64,000 bases of DNA from an uncultured Chloroflexota bacterium (GCA_937967325.1 CALBSQ010000158.1:1-64000); one strand, 5' to 3'. Numbered from the stretch's first letter, positions 9,272-19,374 are shown. A program made the numbers and translations. Notes: generated from the letters alone by a model not told the origin.

Positions 9272-10258
9272 ATGGCGAAACCGATCCTCGAGCAGTTGCG
9301 CGATGGCGTCGTGCTCGGCGATGGCGGCTACATCGTCGAGCTGGAACGGCGCGGCTACGTGGTCACCGGCGCCTTCACGCCGGAGGTGGTGGTGGCGCAC
9401 GGCAATGCGGTGCGATCCATGCACGAGGAGATGCTGCACGCCGGAGCCGAGGTGCTCCAGGTCATGGCCTTCTACGGCAGCCGCGAGAAGCTGGCCACCG
9501 TCGGCCAGGCCGACCAGACCTTCGCCATCAATCAACAGGCGACGCGGCTGGCGCGCGAGGTCGCCGGTGACCGCGCGCTGGTGGCAGGTGACCTGTCCGC
9601 CACCTGGAAGTGGCAGGCGGACAGCCCTGCCTCCCGCTCGCTCGTCGCCGGCATGTTCGACGAGCAGATCGAGGCGCAGGAGGGAGTCGACTTCTTCATC
9701 GGCGAGACGTTCTTCCACTTCGGCGAGGCCCTGCTCTGTCTGGAGCGTATCAAAGCGAAGACCACCGTGCCGGCGATGATCACGCTCTCCTTCCGCGACA
9801 GCCACACCCTCGACGACGGCGTCACCGCCGGCGAGGCCGCTCGCCGCCTGCGCGACAAGGGAGCGGACATCGTCGGGGCCAACTGCATGCGCGACCCCGA
9901 GCGGATGTACCCGATCATCGGCGAGATGCGCGCCGCCACCGATGGATTCCTGGCGGCGCAGCCGGTCGCTTTCCGCTGCAGCGCCGAGACGCCCTTCTTC
10001 ACCGGCTCGCCGGCCTTCCCGGACAAGCTGGAGCCGTTCCAGCTCACCCGCTACGAAATGGGCGAGTTCGCCCGCCGCGCCCAGCAGATGGGCGTGAACT
10101 ACATCGGCGGCTGCTGCGGGACCATCGGCAGCCACCTGCGCGAGATGGCGCGCGCCCTCGGCAAGTATCGGGAGCAGCCAGTCTGGGAGGCCCATCCCCA
10201 GGCCCCGATGAGCGAGACGGAGCAGCACTGGGAGCGCCGCCGGGCCGGAGCAAGCTAG
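9272..10258 (+). CDS. Homocysteine S-methyltransferase family protein, betaine-homocysteine methyltransferase-like
   Basis: This 328-residue TIM-barrel enzyme has the zinc triad of the family: Cys205 in GANC and Cys281-Cys282 in GGCCGT. Overall similarity (DGGYIVELERRGYVV, then EVLQVMAFYGSREKL) is to BHMT rather than to MetH domains. The probable role is methyl transfer from glycine betaine or a related donor to homocysteine, giving methionine and dimethylglycine. Start: ATG 9272 lies 6 bases from AGGAG (9261-9265), whereas ATG 9266 abuts it. The downstream gene is a dimethylglycine/sarcosine dehydrogenase-like protein, so the two could act in sequence on betaine. Confidence 0.8.
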   Translation: MAKPILEQLRDGVVLGDGGYIVELERRGYVVTGAFTPEVVVAHGNAVRSMHEEMLHAGAEVLQVMAFYGSREKLATVGQADQTFAINQQATRLAREVAGDRALVAGDLSATWKWQADSPASRSLVAGMFDEQIEAQEGVDFFIGETFFHFGEALLCLERIKAKTTVPAMITLSFRDSHTLDDGVTAGEAARRLRDKGADIVGANCMRDPERMYPIIGEMRAATDGFLAAQPVAFRCSAETPFFTGSPAFPDKLEPFQLTRYEMGEFARRAQQMGVNYIGGCCGTIGSHLREMARALGKYREQPVWEAHPQAPMSETEQHWERRRAGAS

Positions 10259-10349
10259 CGTCAACATGCTTCAGATAGGACGAGCTACGGGGAGTGATGG
10301 GATGCCTTGGGGGGGCGACCGCAGTGAAAGCAGGAAATAGCCGAGGTGG

Positions 10350-10590
10350 CGGGGGCGCCGGGGCCGCGACTGCCCACCCGCAAGCGGGTACCCGCGGCTA
10401 AGCGATCGGGGGACTGCGGTCCCGTTCAGTTGCGAGGCCGTCCAAAGGACGAGGGATACCGCGGTCGGGTCGGAATGAAGGGCCAGCGTCCGGTGTGGGG
10501 GCCGCGGTTTCCCCCGGAGCCGATCGTCGCACCGCAGTGCCGTGCTCTGGCGGCAGACCGCAGTCGCCGCCCCCGGGCGTCCCCGCTGTG
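10350..10590. repeat. MITE-like palindromic element family B, copy 1
   Basis: The terminal inverted repeats are near 10350-10372 and 10562-10590 (GCGGGGGCGCC and GCGACTGC cores). The right half contains a block of about 40 bases around 10528-10570 (core gccgtgctctggcggcagac) that is reverse-complementary to 13989-14030. The left arm (cccgcaagcgggtacccgc) matches the right arm of the second copy. It lies in the 10259-10660 gap, which has no gene. Confidence 0.7.
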
Positions 10591-10660
10591 AGTGCCGTTT
10601 CCTAGTTTGAATGATGTCGGGACTAGCCCGGCCGAGTCGATCCATACTGAGGAGATGGCG

Positions 10661-13114
10661 ATGCAGTCGCACGCGCGTGTGGTAATCATCGGGGCCGGCA
10701 TCGTCGGCTGTAGCCTGGCCTATCACCTGACACGGCTCGGCTGGCGGGATGTCGTCGTCCTGGACCAGGGTCCGCTCTTCCAGAACTGGGGGTCCACGTC
10801 GCACGCGCCTGGCTTGATGTTCCAGACCAACCCGTCCAAGGCGGTCTGCCAAATGGCCCAATGGAGCGTGGATCTCTACCGGGAGGTGCAGCCGGCAGAC
10901 CGGCCAGCCTTCTTCCAGGTCGGCAGCCTGGAGATCGCCGCGACGCCCGAGCGCTGGCAGGAGCTCAAGCGGCGGCTCGGGCTGGCGCGCGCCTGGGGGC
11001 TGGAGGCGACGCTGCTGGACCCCGCCGAGGCCGGGCGGCTTGTCCCCATCTTGCGCACCGACGACCTGTACGGCGCCTTCTACGTCCCGACCGACTGCGT
11101 CGTCAAGGCGGCTATCATCACGGAGGCGCTGGCGAAGGCCGCGCAGCAGCGCGGGGCGACCTTCTACCCACACACCCGGGTGACCGGCATAAACGTGGAG
11201 CTGGGACGCGTAGGCGGGGTGCAGATGGCGGCAGGCCGCGTCGACGCCGAGGTCGTCGTGGCGGCGGCCGGCATCTGGGGTCCGGTTGTCGGACGGATGG
11301 CCGGCGTGCCGATCCCCCTGATGCCGATGCAGCACCTCTTCGCTCGCACCGGCCCGCTGCCCGAGCTGGCCGGCGAGGCGGCAGAAGTGCGGCATCCCAT
11401 CCTGCGCCACCAGGACAAGGATCTCTACCTCCGGCAGTATGGCGACTGCTACGGCTTCGGCTCCTACCGTCACGACCCGCTGCCGGTTACCGTCGAGGCG
11501 CTGCCGGCGGACGACCACCCCGCCATCTGGCCCTTCACGCCCGAGCACTTCGCCCAGTCGCTGGTCGACGCCGCGGAGCGGCTGCCGGCGCTGCGAGGGG
11601 CGCCGCTGGCCTCGACCTTCAACGGGCTGTTCTCCTTCACGCCGGATGGCTTCTCCCTGCTGGGCGAGTCGCCCGACGTGCGCGGCTTCTGGGTCGCGGA
11701 GGCGGTCTGGATCACCCACGCCGGCGGCATCGGACGTGCCATGGCCGAGTGGATCGTAGAGGGCGCGCCCAGCATCGACCTGCGCGAGTGCGACCTCAAC
11801 CGCTTCCACGCCCACGCCCTCACCCCCTCCCATATCCGAGCGCGCTCGAACCAGCAGTACGTCGAGGTCTACGACGTCATCCACCCGCTCCAGCCCATCG
11901 AGGAGCCGCGCAACCTGCGGCGCAGCCCCTTCTGGGCCCGCCAGCAGGCGCTCGGCGCCGTCTTCGTCGAGGGCGCCGGCTGGGAGCGTCCCCAGTGGTT
12001 CCGCGCCAACGAGCCGTTGCTACAGGACTACCGAGCGCAGGGCCGCGTCTGGCCGGAGCGCTCCGGCTGGGCCGCCCGCCACTGGTCGCCCGTATTCGGC
12101 GCCGAGCATCTCGCCACGCGGGAGCGGGTCGCCCTGTTCGACCTCACTCCCTTCACCAAGCTCGAGATCCGCGGTCCCGACGCCCTGGCCGCTCTGCAGC
12201 ATCTGTGCAGCAACCAGATGGATCGCCCCGTCGGCAAGGTGACCTACACTGCTATGCTGAACGAGCGTGGCGGCGTTCGCTGCGACCTGACTGTGACCCG
12301 GCTGGCCGAGGATCGCTTCCTGATCATCACCGGAGGCGCCTCCGGACCGCACGACCTGGCCTGGCTGCGCACCCACCTGCCGGAAGGGGGCGCGGTGGAA
12401 ATCACTGACCTGACCTCGACCTACTGCTGCGTCGGGCTGTGGGGCCCGCGCGCCCGCGGCGTGCTCCAGCGAGTCTGCGCCGATAACCTATCCGATGGGG
12501 CCTTCCCTTACTTCAGCGCCCGGCAGATCGCCATCGGCTACATCCCTACTCTGGCTGTCCGCGTTTCCTACGTGGGCGAGCTGGGCTGGGAGCTCTACGC
12601 ACCTACGGAGTACGGCCTGGCGCTGTGGGATGCGCTCCGGGCGGCCGGGCAGCCGGACGGCATCGTCGCCGCCGGCCTCGGCGCCTTCGACTCGCTGCGG
12701 CTGGAGAAGGGCTACCGGCTGTGGGGGCAGGACATCCACGCCGAGTACGACCCGTACGAAGCTGGGCTCGGCTTCGCCGTGAGCCGGAAGAAGGGAGCAT
12801 TCCTGGGCAAGGAGGCGCTGCTCCAACGCCAGGCCAACAGTCCACGGCGACAGCTCTGCTGCCTCATCTTCGACGATCCCGAAGCCGTCGCGCTTGGCAA
12901 AGAGCCGGTGCTGCACGAAGAGCGAGTGGTGGGCTACGTCACCAGCGCCAACCACGGCTACAGCGTCGGGCACAGCATCGCCTACAGCTACTTACCCGAG
13001 GACCTCGCCGAGCCTGGGACAGCCGTGGACGTGGAGTACTTCGGCGACCGCTTCCCGGCCACGGCGACCAAGGAGCCGCTGTTCGACCCCGAAGGGCGCC
13101 GGCTACGCGAGTAG
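10661..13114 (+). CDS. FAD-dependent dimethylglycine/sarcosine dehydrogenase-like protein with GcvT domain
   Basis: This 817-residue two-part enzyme has an N-terminal DAO-type oxidoreductase with the dinucleotide motif GAGIVG at residues 11-16 and the TSHAPGLMFQ stretch of the DMGDH/sarcosine dehydrogenase family. From about residue 430 a GcvT/aminomethyltransferase domain follows (LFDLTPFTKLEIRGPDA, YVGELGWELYAP, LRLEKGYRLWGQD), which binds tetrahydrofolate. The expected reaction is oxidative N-demethylation with transfer of the C1 unit to folate. The exact substrate (dimethylglycine, sarcosine or another N-methyl amine) is not certain. Start: ATG 10661, spaced 6 from GGAG; ATG 10655 is too close. 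Context with the BHMT-like gene favours betaine catabolism. Confidence 0.85.
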   Translation: MQSHARVVIIGAGIVGCSLAYHLTRLGWRDVVVLDQGPLFQNWGSTSHAPGLMFQTNPSKAVCQMAQWSVDLYREVQPADRPAFFQVGSLEIAATPERWQELKRRLGLARAWGLEATLLDPAEAGRLVPILRTDDLYGAFYVPTDCVVKAAIITEALAKAAQQRGATFYPHTRVTGINVELGRVGGVQMAAGRVDAEVVVAAAGIWGPVVGRMAGVPIPLMPMQHLFARTGPLPELAGEAAEVRHPILRHQDKDLYLRQYGDCYGFGSYRHDPLPVTVEALPADDHPAIWPFTPEHFAQSLVDAAERLPALRGAPLASTFNGLFSFTPDGFSLLGESPDVRGFWVAEAVWITHAGGIGRAMAEWIVEGAPSIDLRECDLNRFHAHALTPSHIRARSNQQYVEVYDVIHPLQPIEEPRNLRRSPFWARQQALGAVFVEGAGWERPQWFRANEPLLQDYRAQGRVWPERSGWAARHWSPVFGAEHLATRERVALFDLTPFTKLEIRGPDALAALQHLCSNQMDRPVGKVTYTAMLNERGGVRCDLTVTRLAEDRFLIITGGASGPHDLAWLRTHLPEGGAVEITDLTSTYCCVGLWGPRARGVLQRVCADNLSDGAFPYFSARQIAIGYIPTLAVRVSYVGELGWELYAPTEYGLALWDALRAAGQPDGIVAAGLGAFDSLRLEKGYRLWGQDIHAEYDPYEAGLGFAVSRKKGAFLGKEALLQRQANSPRRQLCCLIFDDPEAVALGKEPVLHEERVVGYVTSANHGYSVGHSIAYSYLPEDLAEPGTAVDVEYFGDRFPATATKEPLFDPEGRRLRE

Positions 13115-13122
13115 CTCGCGCC

Positions 13123-13893
<771 letters not shown>

Positions 13894-13944
13894 GCGCGTG
13901 ATTCTACCGCCGCCTCGCGTCAACCGGGGAACCGCCTGCTGTAG

Positions 13945-14178
13945 AGCCTTTTCGTTACCCCGGCTAGCATATCCAGCGGGGGCGCCGGGGCGGGGGCTGC
14001 GGTCTGCCGCCAGAGCACGGCACTGCGGTGCGGCGGACGCCTCCAGGGGAATCGCGTCTACCTGGCCTGGGACCTACCTCGCATCTCGTCCCGACCGCAG
14101 TCGGGTGCTCTGGCGGCGGGTACCCACTTGTGGGTGCGCAGTCGCCGCCCCGGCATAGCCATTGTGACGAAAAGGCCC
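13945..14178. repeat. MITE-like palindromic element family B, copy 2 (opposite orientation)
   Basis: The outer arms GAGCCTTTTCGTTAC (13945-13959) and GTGACGAAAAGGCCC (14164-14178) are complementary with two mismatches. Inside them are the GCCGGGGCGG and GCGACTGC-type terminal repeats shared with copy 1. Block 13989-14030 is the reverse complement of part of copy 1. The rest of the 13894-14308 gap holds no gene; a smaller hairpin-like stretch follows near 14250-14280. Confidence 0.7.
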
Positions 14179-14308
14179 TCGCCCCGGGGCCGGAGCCACG
14201 CCGGAATGGCCGGCAGGATCCAGCTCGCGAAGAGCGTAGTGTCGGGCTTCGCCCGGTGGTAGGCGCGACTTTAGTCGCCAGCGGTACCGGACCTGCTGGA
14301 CGCTCCAC

Positions 14309-14713
14309 CTAGCTCGATCGTACGGTGCTCCTGCCCTGATCGGTAGGCCACCGTGATGAACGCCCGTGCCACACGCCGGGCTGGAGACCGGCGACGGCGT
14401 TGGTAACGAAGATGCGCGGCGGGCTGCCGCGGATGATCTGCCCTGCGTCGCCGTAGATCCGGTACTGCCCCTCGAAGGGGTCCTGACCGCGGACCGCGGA
14501 GCACGCGTCCACGGTTTTGTTGGCCAGCAGCTCCTCGACGCTTGTGGTGTACGGCACGCCGTAGGTCTGGCCAAGGATCTTGGCCAGGCGCTCCTCAATG
14601 TCCATGACCATGACGTGCTCGGCGTAGGCGGATGCGGCGATGCCTTGAGCGATCTGCGCGGCGATCTCGCCGCAGCCGATCAGCCCGAGGCGCAAGCGTT
14701 GGCGGGCCAGCAT
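14309..14713 (-). pseudogene. Gfo/Idh/MocA dehydrogenase remnant with internal deletion
   Basis: Residues 1-72 are a good Rossmann half of a Gfo/Idh/MocA oxidoreductase (LGLIGCGEIAAQIAQGI, then a second strand MVMDIEERL and VEELLANKTVDAC). The expected ATP/EKP substrate-site region and most of the C-terminal domain are missing. After VDAC the text jumps to DPFEGQYRIYGDAGQIIRG, which looks like a late strand of the same family. About 200 residues seem to have been deleted without breaking the frame, and the C-terminal tail is non-homologous. Probably non-functional. Confidence 0.65.
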
Positions 14714-14885
14714 GTCCTCCCTCCGTATGCAACGCTAGCATAGCCTGCGCGCCCTGCCCGCAAGGATTTGCCCCACGAGCGCCGCCGGCTTCCTCTGCAA
14801 ACTTATGTTGACGGCGCTGCACCGGCGAGATACCGTCCCGCTCTGAACGGACAGATACCTGCGAGAACGAAGAGAGAGGCATGCC

Positions 14886-15662
14886 ATGTTGACTCGGTCT
14901 GCGCCGCGTACGCTCACCGGCGCCCAGGTGGCGTCGTTCGAGGAGCGCGGCTTTCTGCTGCTGGAACGGGTGATTGACGAGTCGCATCTGGCGCGTCTGC
15001 GGGCGACGCTCGACGCCTTGTTGCGGCGCGATCCGCAACGTCGGACGGCCGACTTTGTGGCCGACAAGGACACGTCGGCCCTGCGCAACATCAACCACTT
15101 CACGCGCTACTGGATCGCCGGCGCGGAGCTGGTGCGCCAGCCGGTCGTCCTGGGGGCGCTGCGCGACCTGCTCGGCGACGACATCCGCTTCCACCACACC
15201 AAGGTATTCCTGAAGCCGCCCCACGAAGGCACGGCCAAGGAATGGCACCAGGATCTCTGGAGCTACGTCGACGCGGCTGAGCGGGAGCGCCTGCTAGCGC
15301 TTGGGCCAGGTCTCTCCTTCGCCGATGCCCCACTCATCGCGGCCCAGACCTACCTGGATGACGCTACGACGGAGAACGGCTGCTTGCGCTTCGTCCCAGG
15401 CAGCCACCGGCGAGGGCTGCTGGCAATGAACCGCTCCGCCGATCGCTGGAACGAGGACCTCTACCCAGCAACGGAAGTGGTGCAGGTTCCGGCCCCGGCA
15501 GGGAGCGTGGCCCTCTTCCACGCCCTCATCCTCCACTATTCCGGACCCAACCGCTCCGCGATGCCGCGCCGCGGCCCCATCGTCCAATACTTCGCACCGT
15601 CGTCCGCGCTGCAACTGGTCGAGTACCCGCCAGACACGCCGTTCGGCGAGGAATTGGTGTAG
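14886..15662 (+). CDS. Phytanoyl-CoA dioxygenase (PhyH) family Fe(II)/2-oxoglutarate oxygenase
   Basis: This 258-residue protein has the 2-His-1-carboxylate facial triad: His121 and Asp123 in EWHQDLW and distal His217 in LILHYSGPNRS, with Arg at about 222 probably holding 2-oxoglutarate. RFVPGSHRRG is typical of PhyH proteins. It hydroxylates an unknown small molecule; members near osmolyte or sugar genes act on ectoine, phosphonates or quaternary amines. ATG 14886 has AGAGAGG upstream. It may share a message with the Gfo/Idh/MocA genes that follow on the same strand. Confidence 0.8.
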   Translation: MLTRSAPRTLTGAQVASFEERGFLLLERVIDESHLARLRATLDALLRRDPQRRTADFVADKDTSALRNINHFTRYWIAGAELVRQPVVLGALRDLLGDDIRFHHTKVFLKPPHEGTAKEWHQDLWSYVDAAERERLLALGPGLSFADAPLIAAQTYLDDATTENGCLRFVPGSHRRGLLAMNRSADRWNEDLYPATEVVQVPAPAGSVALFHALILHYSGPNRSAMPRRGPIVQYFAPSSALQLVEYPPDTPFGEELV

Positions 15663-15705
15663 CGCGCGAGCGTCGCGGCTACCAGCGGCAGAAAGGGGGC
15701 TGACC

Positions 15706-15756
15706 ATGGGCATTCGCATCATTCCCCACGATCAGGATGAATGGAGTATGGCGTGA
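15706..15756 (+). other. 16-codon mini-ORF with a strong ribosome site
   Basis: A short frame (MGIRIIPHDQDEWSMA) starts at ATG 15706 behind AAAGGGGG and stops at TGA 15754-15756. It looks like the amino end of a lost gene or a small leader peptide before the Gfo/Idh/MocA genes. Nothing recognisable follows in its frame. Confidence 0.25.
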
Positions 15757-15864
15757 GGAGCTGCGCCGCAAGACGCAGGCGGGCCGCCGATCGGCCTGAT
15801 CGCGGGCCAATCGCGTGTATGATTCGGAGCGGTCAGCGTCGGCGGCCAGTGGGAAGGATTCGGG

Positions 15865-16893
15865 ATGGCTCAGGACACGCTACGCGCGGCGGTCATCGGC
15901 TGCGGCGTGGGGGCGGCGCATGGCTACGCCTATGCGCATGCGCCGGAATATGCGTTGGCGGCCATCTGTGACCTGCAGGAGGATGCGCTCGCTCGTTTTT
16001 ACGAGCGCTCCGGCGTTGCCCGCGGCACAGTGCGGGAGTATCGCGACTACCGGCAGATGCTGGAGCGGGAACAGTTGGACGTGGTAAGCGTGGCGACCCC
16101 GGACGACTACCACGCCAACCCGGTCTGCGCCGCTGCTGACGCCGGAGTGCGCGGCATCCTCTGCGAGAAGCCCATCGCCAGCTCCCTACGCGACGCCGAC
16201 CGGATGATCGAGACCGTGGAGCGCAACGGGACGAGGATGTCCGTCGACCACTCGCGGAGCTGGTGGCCGTCGTTCCAGGCCGTTCGTCGGGCTATCCAGG
16301 CGGGAGAGATCGGCGGCCTCACCCGCGTCGTCGTCCACATGGGCGGCCGGCGCGCGATGCTCTTCCGCAACGGCACCCACATGGTCGACGCCATGGCCTA
16401 CTTCGCCGATTCCAGACCCGAATGGGTGATCGCGGCCCACGAGCGCGGCTTCGAGGACTACGGCACGGAGTATCACGGGCAAGGCGGTAAGGATCCAATG
16501 CTCGACCCGGCGACCACCCTGATCGTCGAGTTCGCCAACGGCGTGCGCGGCATCCTGAACGCGGCCAAGGGGACAGTCGCCATCTACGAGCTCGACCTCA
16601 TTGGCCCGAGCGGGCGCTACTGGCTGACCCAGACGGGCGGGGCCGCCTGGAAGGCGGAGACGCCCGAGGGTGAGCCGCGCGAGGCGCCCGTCCCCTGGAC
16701 CGAGCCGCCGCCCGCCGACCTGGGGCCGAACCTGGTCCCAGCAGTGCTGGAGCTGGCGCACATGGTCCGCGATGGGGCCGCCAGCAGCTCTCCGCCGCAA
16801 CGTGCGCGCGACACACTGGAGATCCTACTGGCGGCGCTCCTCTCCCAGTCCCGCGGTAGCGCCAAGGTGGTGCTGCCGTTGCCACGCACCTGA
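15865..16893 (+). CDS. Gfo/Idh/MocA family oxidoreductase
   Basis: This 342-residue protein has an N-terminal Rossmann domain (AAVIGCGVGAAHGYAY), the SVATPDDYHA substrate loop and the catalytic EKP lysine motif in GILCEKPIASS, followed by the alpha/beta dehydrogenase domain with NGTHMVDAMAYF (the HxxD-like active-site region). It is an NAD(P)-dependent oxidation of a sugar or cyclitol whose identity is unknown. It is followed 67 bases downstream by a second member, suggesting successive steps or an oxidation/reduction pair in one pathway. Confidence 0.85.
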   Translation: MAQDTLRAAVIGCGVGAAHGYAYAHAPEYALAAICDLQEDALARFYERSGVARGTVREYRDYRQMLEREQLDVVSVATPDDYHANPVCAAADAGVRGILCEKPIASSLRDADRMIETVERNGTRMSVDHSRSWWPSFQAVRRAIQAGEIGGLTRVVVHMGGRRAMLFRNGTHMVDAMAYFADSRPEWVIAAHERGFEDYGTEYHGQGGKDPMLDPATTLIVEFANGVRGILNAAKGTVAIYELDLIGPSGRYWLTQTGGAAWKAETPEGEPREAPVPWTEPPPADLGPNLVPAVLELAHMVRDGAASSSPPQRARDTLEILLAALLSQSRGSAKVVLPLPRT

Positions 16894-16960
16894 GCCGCCG
16901 GCGGACAATGGTCTACACTACAGCGCGGAAGCGACCATCAGCGTCGTTGGAGGGTAGAGC

Positions 16961-18058
16961 ATGAGCGCGAGATATCGTGTCGCCATTATTGGCAGCGGCC
17001 GCATGGGCGGCCTGATCGAGGATGAGATTCCGGCGGGGAGTTTCTCCAAGCCCTATGGCCACTTCAGCGCCTACGCCGCGATCCCTGAGACGGAAGTGGC
17101 GGCCGTCGCCAACCGCGGTGAGGCGCGGCTGCGCCGCTTCGCCCAGCGTTTCGGCGTCGAGAACACCTATCTCGACTACCGAGAGATGATCGAGCGGGAG
17201 CGGCCGGACATCGTCAGCGTGACCACACCGACATTCGCCCGCGCCGAGCCGATCGTCTTCGCGGCCGAACACGGCGTCCGCGGCATCTACGCGGAAAAGG
17301 GGCTGTGCGCCTCGCTGGCCGAGGCCGACGCCATCGCCGCGGCCTGCCGCGCCCATCACGTCGCCTTCAACTGGGGGGCGATGCGCCGCCACCATGACGG
17401 CTACCGGCGGCTGCGCGACGCCATCGCTCGTGGCGACATCGGCGAGCCGCGCGCCGCCGTGATGTCCTTCTACACTGACCTGATCAAGCACCACCCCCAC
17501 ACGCTGGACCTGGTCGCCATGCTCCTCGGCGATCCACAGCCGCTCTGGGTAGAAGGCCGGCTGATCGAGCCGGGCGACCCGCTGCACAAGGCCCCGGCGC
17601 GAGGGTTGCCAACCTACGACCCAGCCGGCCATCGCTTCCTCCCGCCGCCGGGCAGCGAGATCGCTGATCCCATGGTAGGTACCTTTCACGTCGGCTACGC
17701 CGGCGGCGCCGAAGGCCATTTCCTGCCGGTGCCCGGCCCCTTCGACATCGAAGTACAAGGTACCGAGGGGCGAGCGCTGGCCTGGGACAACGGCGACACA
17801 TTCCTGGTCCGCCGAGTCCACAGGGGCGGCAAGGAGGTGCGGGAGACGACCATGCGCCCACAAGGAGAGAGCCCGACCGTCTGCACCATCCGCGACATCA
17901 TTCGCGAGCTGGAGACCGGCCAGCGTACCGCCGGGAACCTGGAAGTGACGCTGCCGAGCGTGGAGGTGCAGTTCGGCCTGGCGCACAGCCACCTCCAGGG
18001 TGGCGCTCGTGTGACGTTACCGGTCAGCGACCGCCGGCTCTACATCCCGGGAGGGTAG
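16961..18058 (+). CDS. Gfo/Idh/MocA family oxidoreductase (variant with EKG motif)
   Basis: This 365-residue member has a Rossmann motif (AIIGSGRMGGLI) and the VTTPTFARAEP loop. The usual EKP is EKG (GIYAEKGLCASL), keeping the lysine but losing the proline. The C-terminal domain contains KHHPHTLDLVAMLLG, with the histidine/aspartate pair of the active site. The substrate is unknown. It sits in tandem with the preceding homolog, and ATG 16961 is preceded by GGAGG. Confidence 0.82.
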   Translation: MSARYRVAIIGSGRMGGLIEDEIPAGSFSKPYGHFSAYAAIPETEVAAVANRGEARLRRFAQRFGVENTYLDYREMIERERPDIVSVTTPTFARAEPIVFAAEHGVRGIYAEKGLCASLAEADAIAAACRAHHVAFNWGAMRRHHDGYRRLRDAIARGDIGEPRAAVMSFYTDLIKHHPHTLDLVAMLLGDPQPLWVEGRLIEPGDPLHKAPARGLPTYDPAGHRFLPPPGSEIADPMVGTFHVGYAGGAEGHFLPVPGPFDIEVQGTEGRALAWDNGDTFLVRRVHRGGKEVRETTMRPQGESPTVCTIRDIIRELETGQRTAGNLEVTLPSVEVQFGLAHSHLQGGARVTLPVSDRRLYIPGG

Positions 18059-18110
18059 TCAGCAGCGGCACACCGGCGCCTTGGGTGGCTGTCTGTGACA
18101 TCGGCTGGTG

Positions 18111-18283
18111 GCGGACCCTCACCCCCGGCCCCTCTTCCGCAAGCGGGCGAGGGGAGCTTGGGCGGCGACGATTGTTCTCCTTCGCGGCAGCGCCCACGAC
18201 GGTTGCCAGGAATTGCCGACGTGCTCGCCGTGGAGGCACCCCTCGCCCGCCGAGCGGGAGAGGGGCCGGGGGTGAGGGTCCGC
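18111..18283. repeat. Palindromic repeat family C (CCCTCACCCCCGGCCCCTC arms)
   Basis: The 30-base arms at 18111-18140 and 18254-18283 are complementary with one mismatch. The inner flanks (gcgggcgagggg) also partly pair, so the whole 173-base stretch can fold as a long hairpin. It occupies most of the 308-base gap between the second Gfo/Idh/MocA gene and the esterase. Shorter relatives are at 8824, 23798 and 52456. Confidence 0.75.
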
Positions 18284-18366
18284 CCCCTGACATCCCGGAC
18301 GTACGACTGCTACCCTCCATGGTAGAACCAGTCGTGATCCCTGGTTCGTCACAAGGAGAAACCACC

Positions 18367-19374
18367 ATGCTCGACTACGTCGTGGAGACCATCCACAGCA
18401 ACCTCCTGCAAGGCAACGTGCTGGGAGATCCGGCCGACCGCAACCTGGTCGTCCATCTGCCGCCGGGCTATCGCGAATCCACGCGGCGCTACCCGACCGT
18501 CTACCACCTGCACGGCTTCGGCGGCTGCGCCCTCGCGTCGACCCTGGACTTCACCACGAACGCCGGGCCACGCTGGCGCTGTTTCCGCGACATGGCCGAG
18601 GAGAGCATCCGCGGCGGTCGAAGCGCCGAGATGATCCACGTCTTCCCCGACGGCGCCAACCGCTGGGGCTGCTCGCAGTGGGTGGGAAACGACGTGCAGG
18701 GCGACTACGACCGGTACGTTGCTGAGGAGGTGGTGCACCTTGTCGACGGGCGCTATCGCACGATTCCGTCGCCGGAAGGGCGCGGACTCGTCGGCGCTTC
18801 CAGCGGCGGTATCGGCGCCTTCAACATCGGCGCCCGCCACCCCGAGGTGTTCGGCGCCCTGGCGGTGCAATGCGCCGACATCTACATGGAGGTCAGCCAT
18901 GTCGCCTGGCTGGTAAAGTTCCTCAACGCCTGTCAGCCCGACGGGCCGAACGGGCCGTTGCCCGGCAACACCTGGAGCTGGTTCGCCTATGGGCTGGCCG
19001 CCGCCTACTCGCCCAACCGCGACAACCCGCCCTTCTACGTCGATCTGCCCATGGTCTATCCCACCGGCGAGCTGATCCCCGCGGTTTGGGACCGCTGGCT
19101 GCCCTACGACCCCATCCGAGCCGTCTACACCTTTGCTGAGAACCTGCGCCGCTATCGCGGCATCTACCTCGACGTCGGCTTCCGCGACGAGCACGACCTG
19201 CACCTGGGGCATCGCATCCTCAGCAAGCGCATGACCGAGCTGGGCGTCGCTCACCAGAACCACGAGCACGACGGCACCCACGGCAGCCGGGCGACTGAGC
19301 GCCTGGAGCTGATCCACCAGTGGTTCTCGACGGTGCTGCGGGGGAGCCGGGGCGATGAGGCGATGAGGCGATGA
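18367..19374 (+). CDS. Esterase D-family alpha/beta hydrolase
   Basis: This 335-residue protein begins DYVVETIHSNLLQGNVLGDP and has the VYHLHGFGG oxyanion region, the nucleophile elbow GASSGG (Ser145) and a C-terminal HDGTHG histidine. This is the layout of the Esterase_D/antigen 85 family (PF00756). It is likely a carboxylesterase or acyl-glycoside esterase with unknown substrate. No signal peptide, so cytosolic. Start: ATG 18367 with AAGGAG 8 bases upstream; the frame is open further back through repeat C but without a ribosome site. The last codons (GDEAMRR) are contributed by the 8-base-unit repeat at 19341-19507. Confidence 0.8.
   Translation: MLDYVVETIHSNLLQGNVLGDPADRNLVVHLPPGYRESTRRYPTVYHLHGFGGCALASTLDFTTNAGPRWRCFRDMAEESIRGGRSAEMIHVFPDGANRWGCSQWVGNDVQGDYDRYVAEEVVHLVDGRYRTIPSPEGRGLVGASSGGIGAFNIGARHPEVFGALAVQCADIYMEVSHVAWLVKFLNACQPDGPNGPLPGNTWSWFAYGLAAAYSPNRDNPPFYVDLPMVYPTGELIPAVWDRWLPYDPIRAVYTFAENLRRYRGIYLDVGFRDEHDLHLGHRILSKRMTELGVAHQNHEHDGTHGSRATERLELIHQWFSTVLRGSRGDEAMRR

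Noticed and set aside
8957..10267. 436-codon minus-strand frame opposite the BHMT-like gene
   Set aside because: Antisense shadow of a well-conserved enzyme and of repeat family A; no recognisable domain.
10271..11884. 537-codon minus-strand frame opposite the FAD/GcvT gene
   Set aside because: Its text mirrors the sense gene and no start site or motif supports it.
16913..17992. 359-codon minus-strand frame opposite a Gfo/Idh/MocA gene
   Set aside because: Shadow frame; the sense strand has Rossmann and active-site motifs and a ribosome site.
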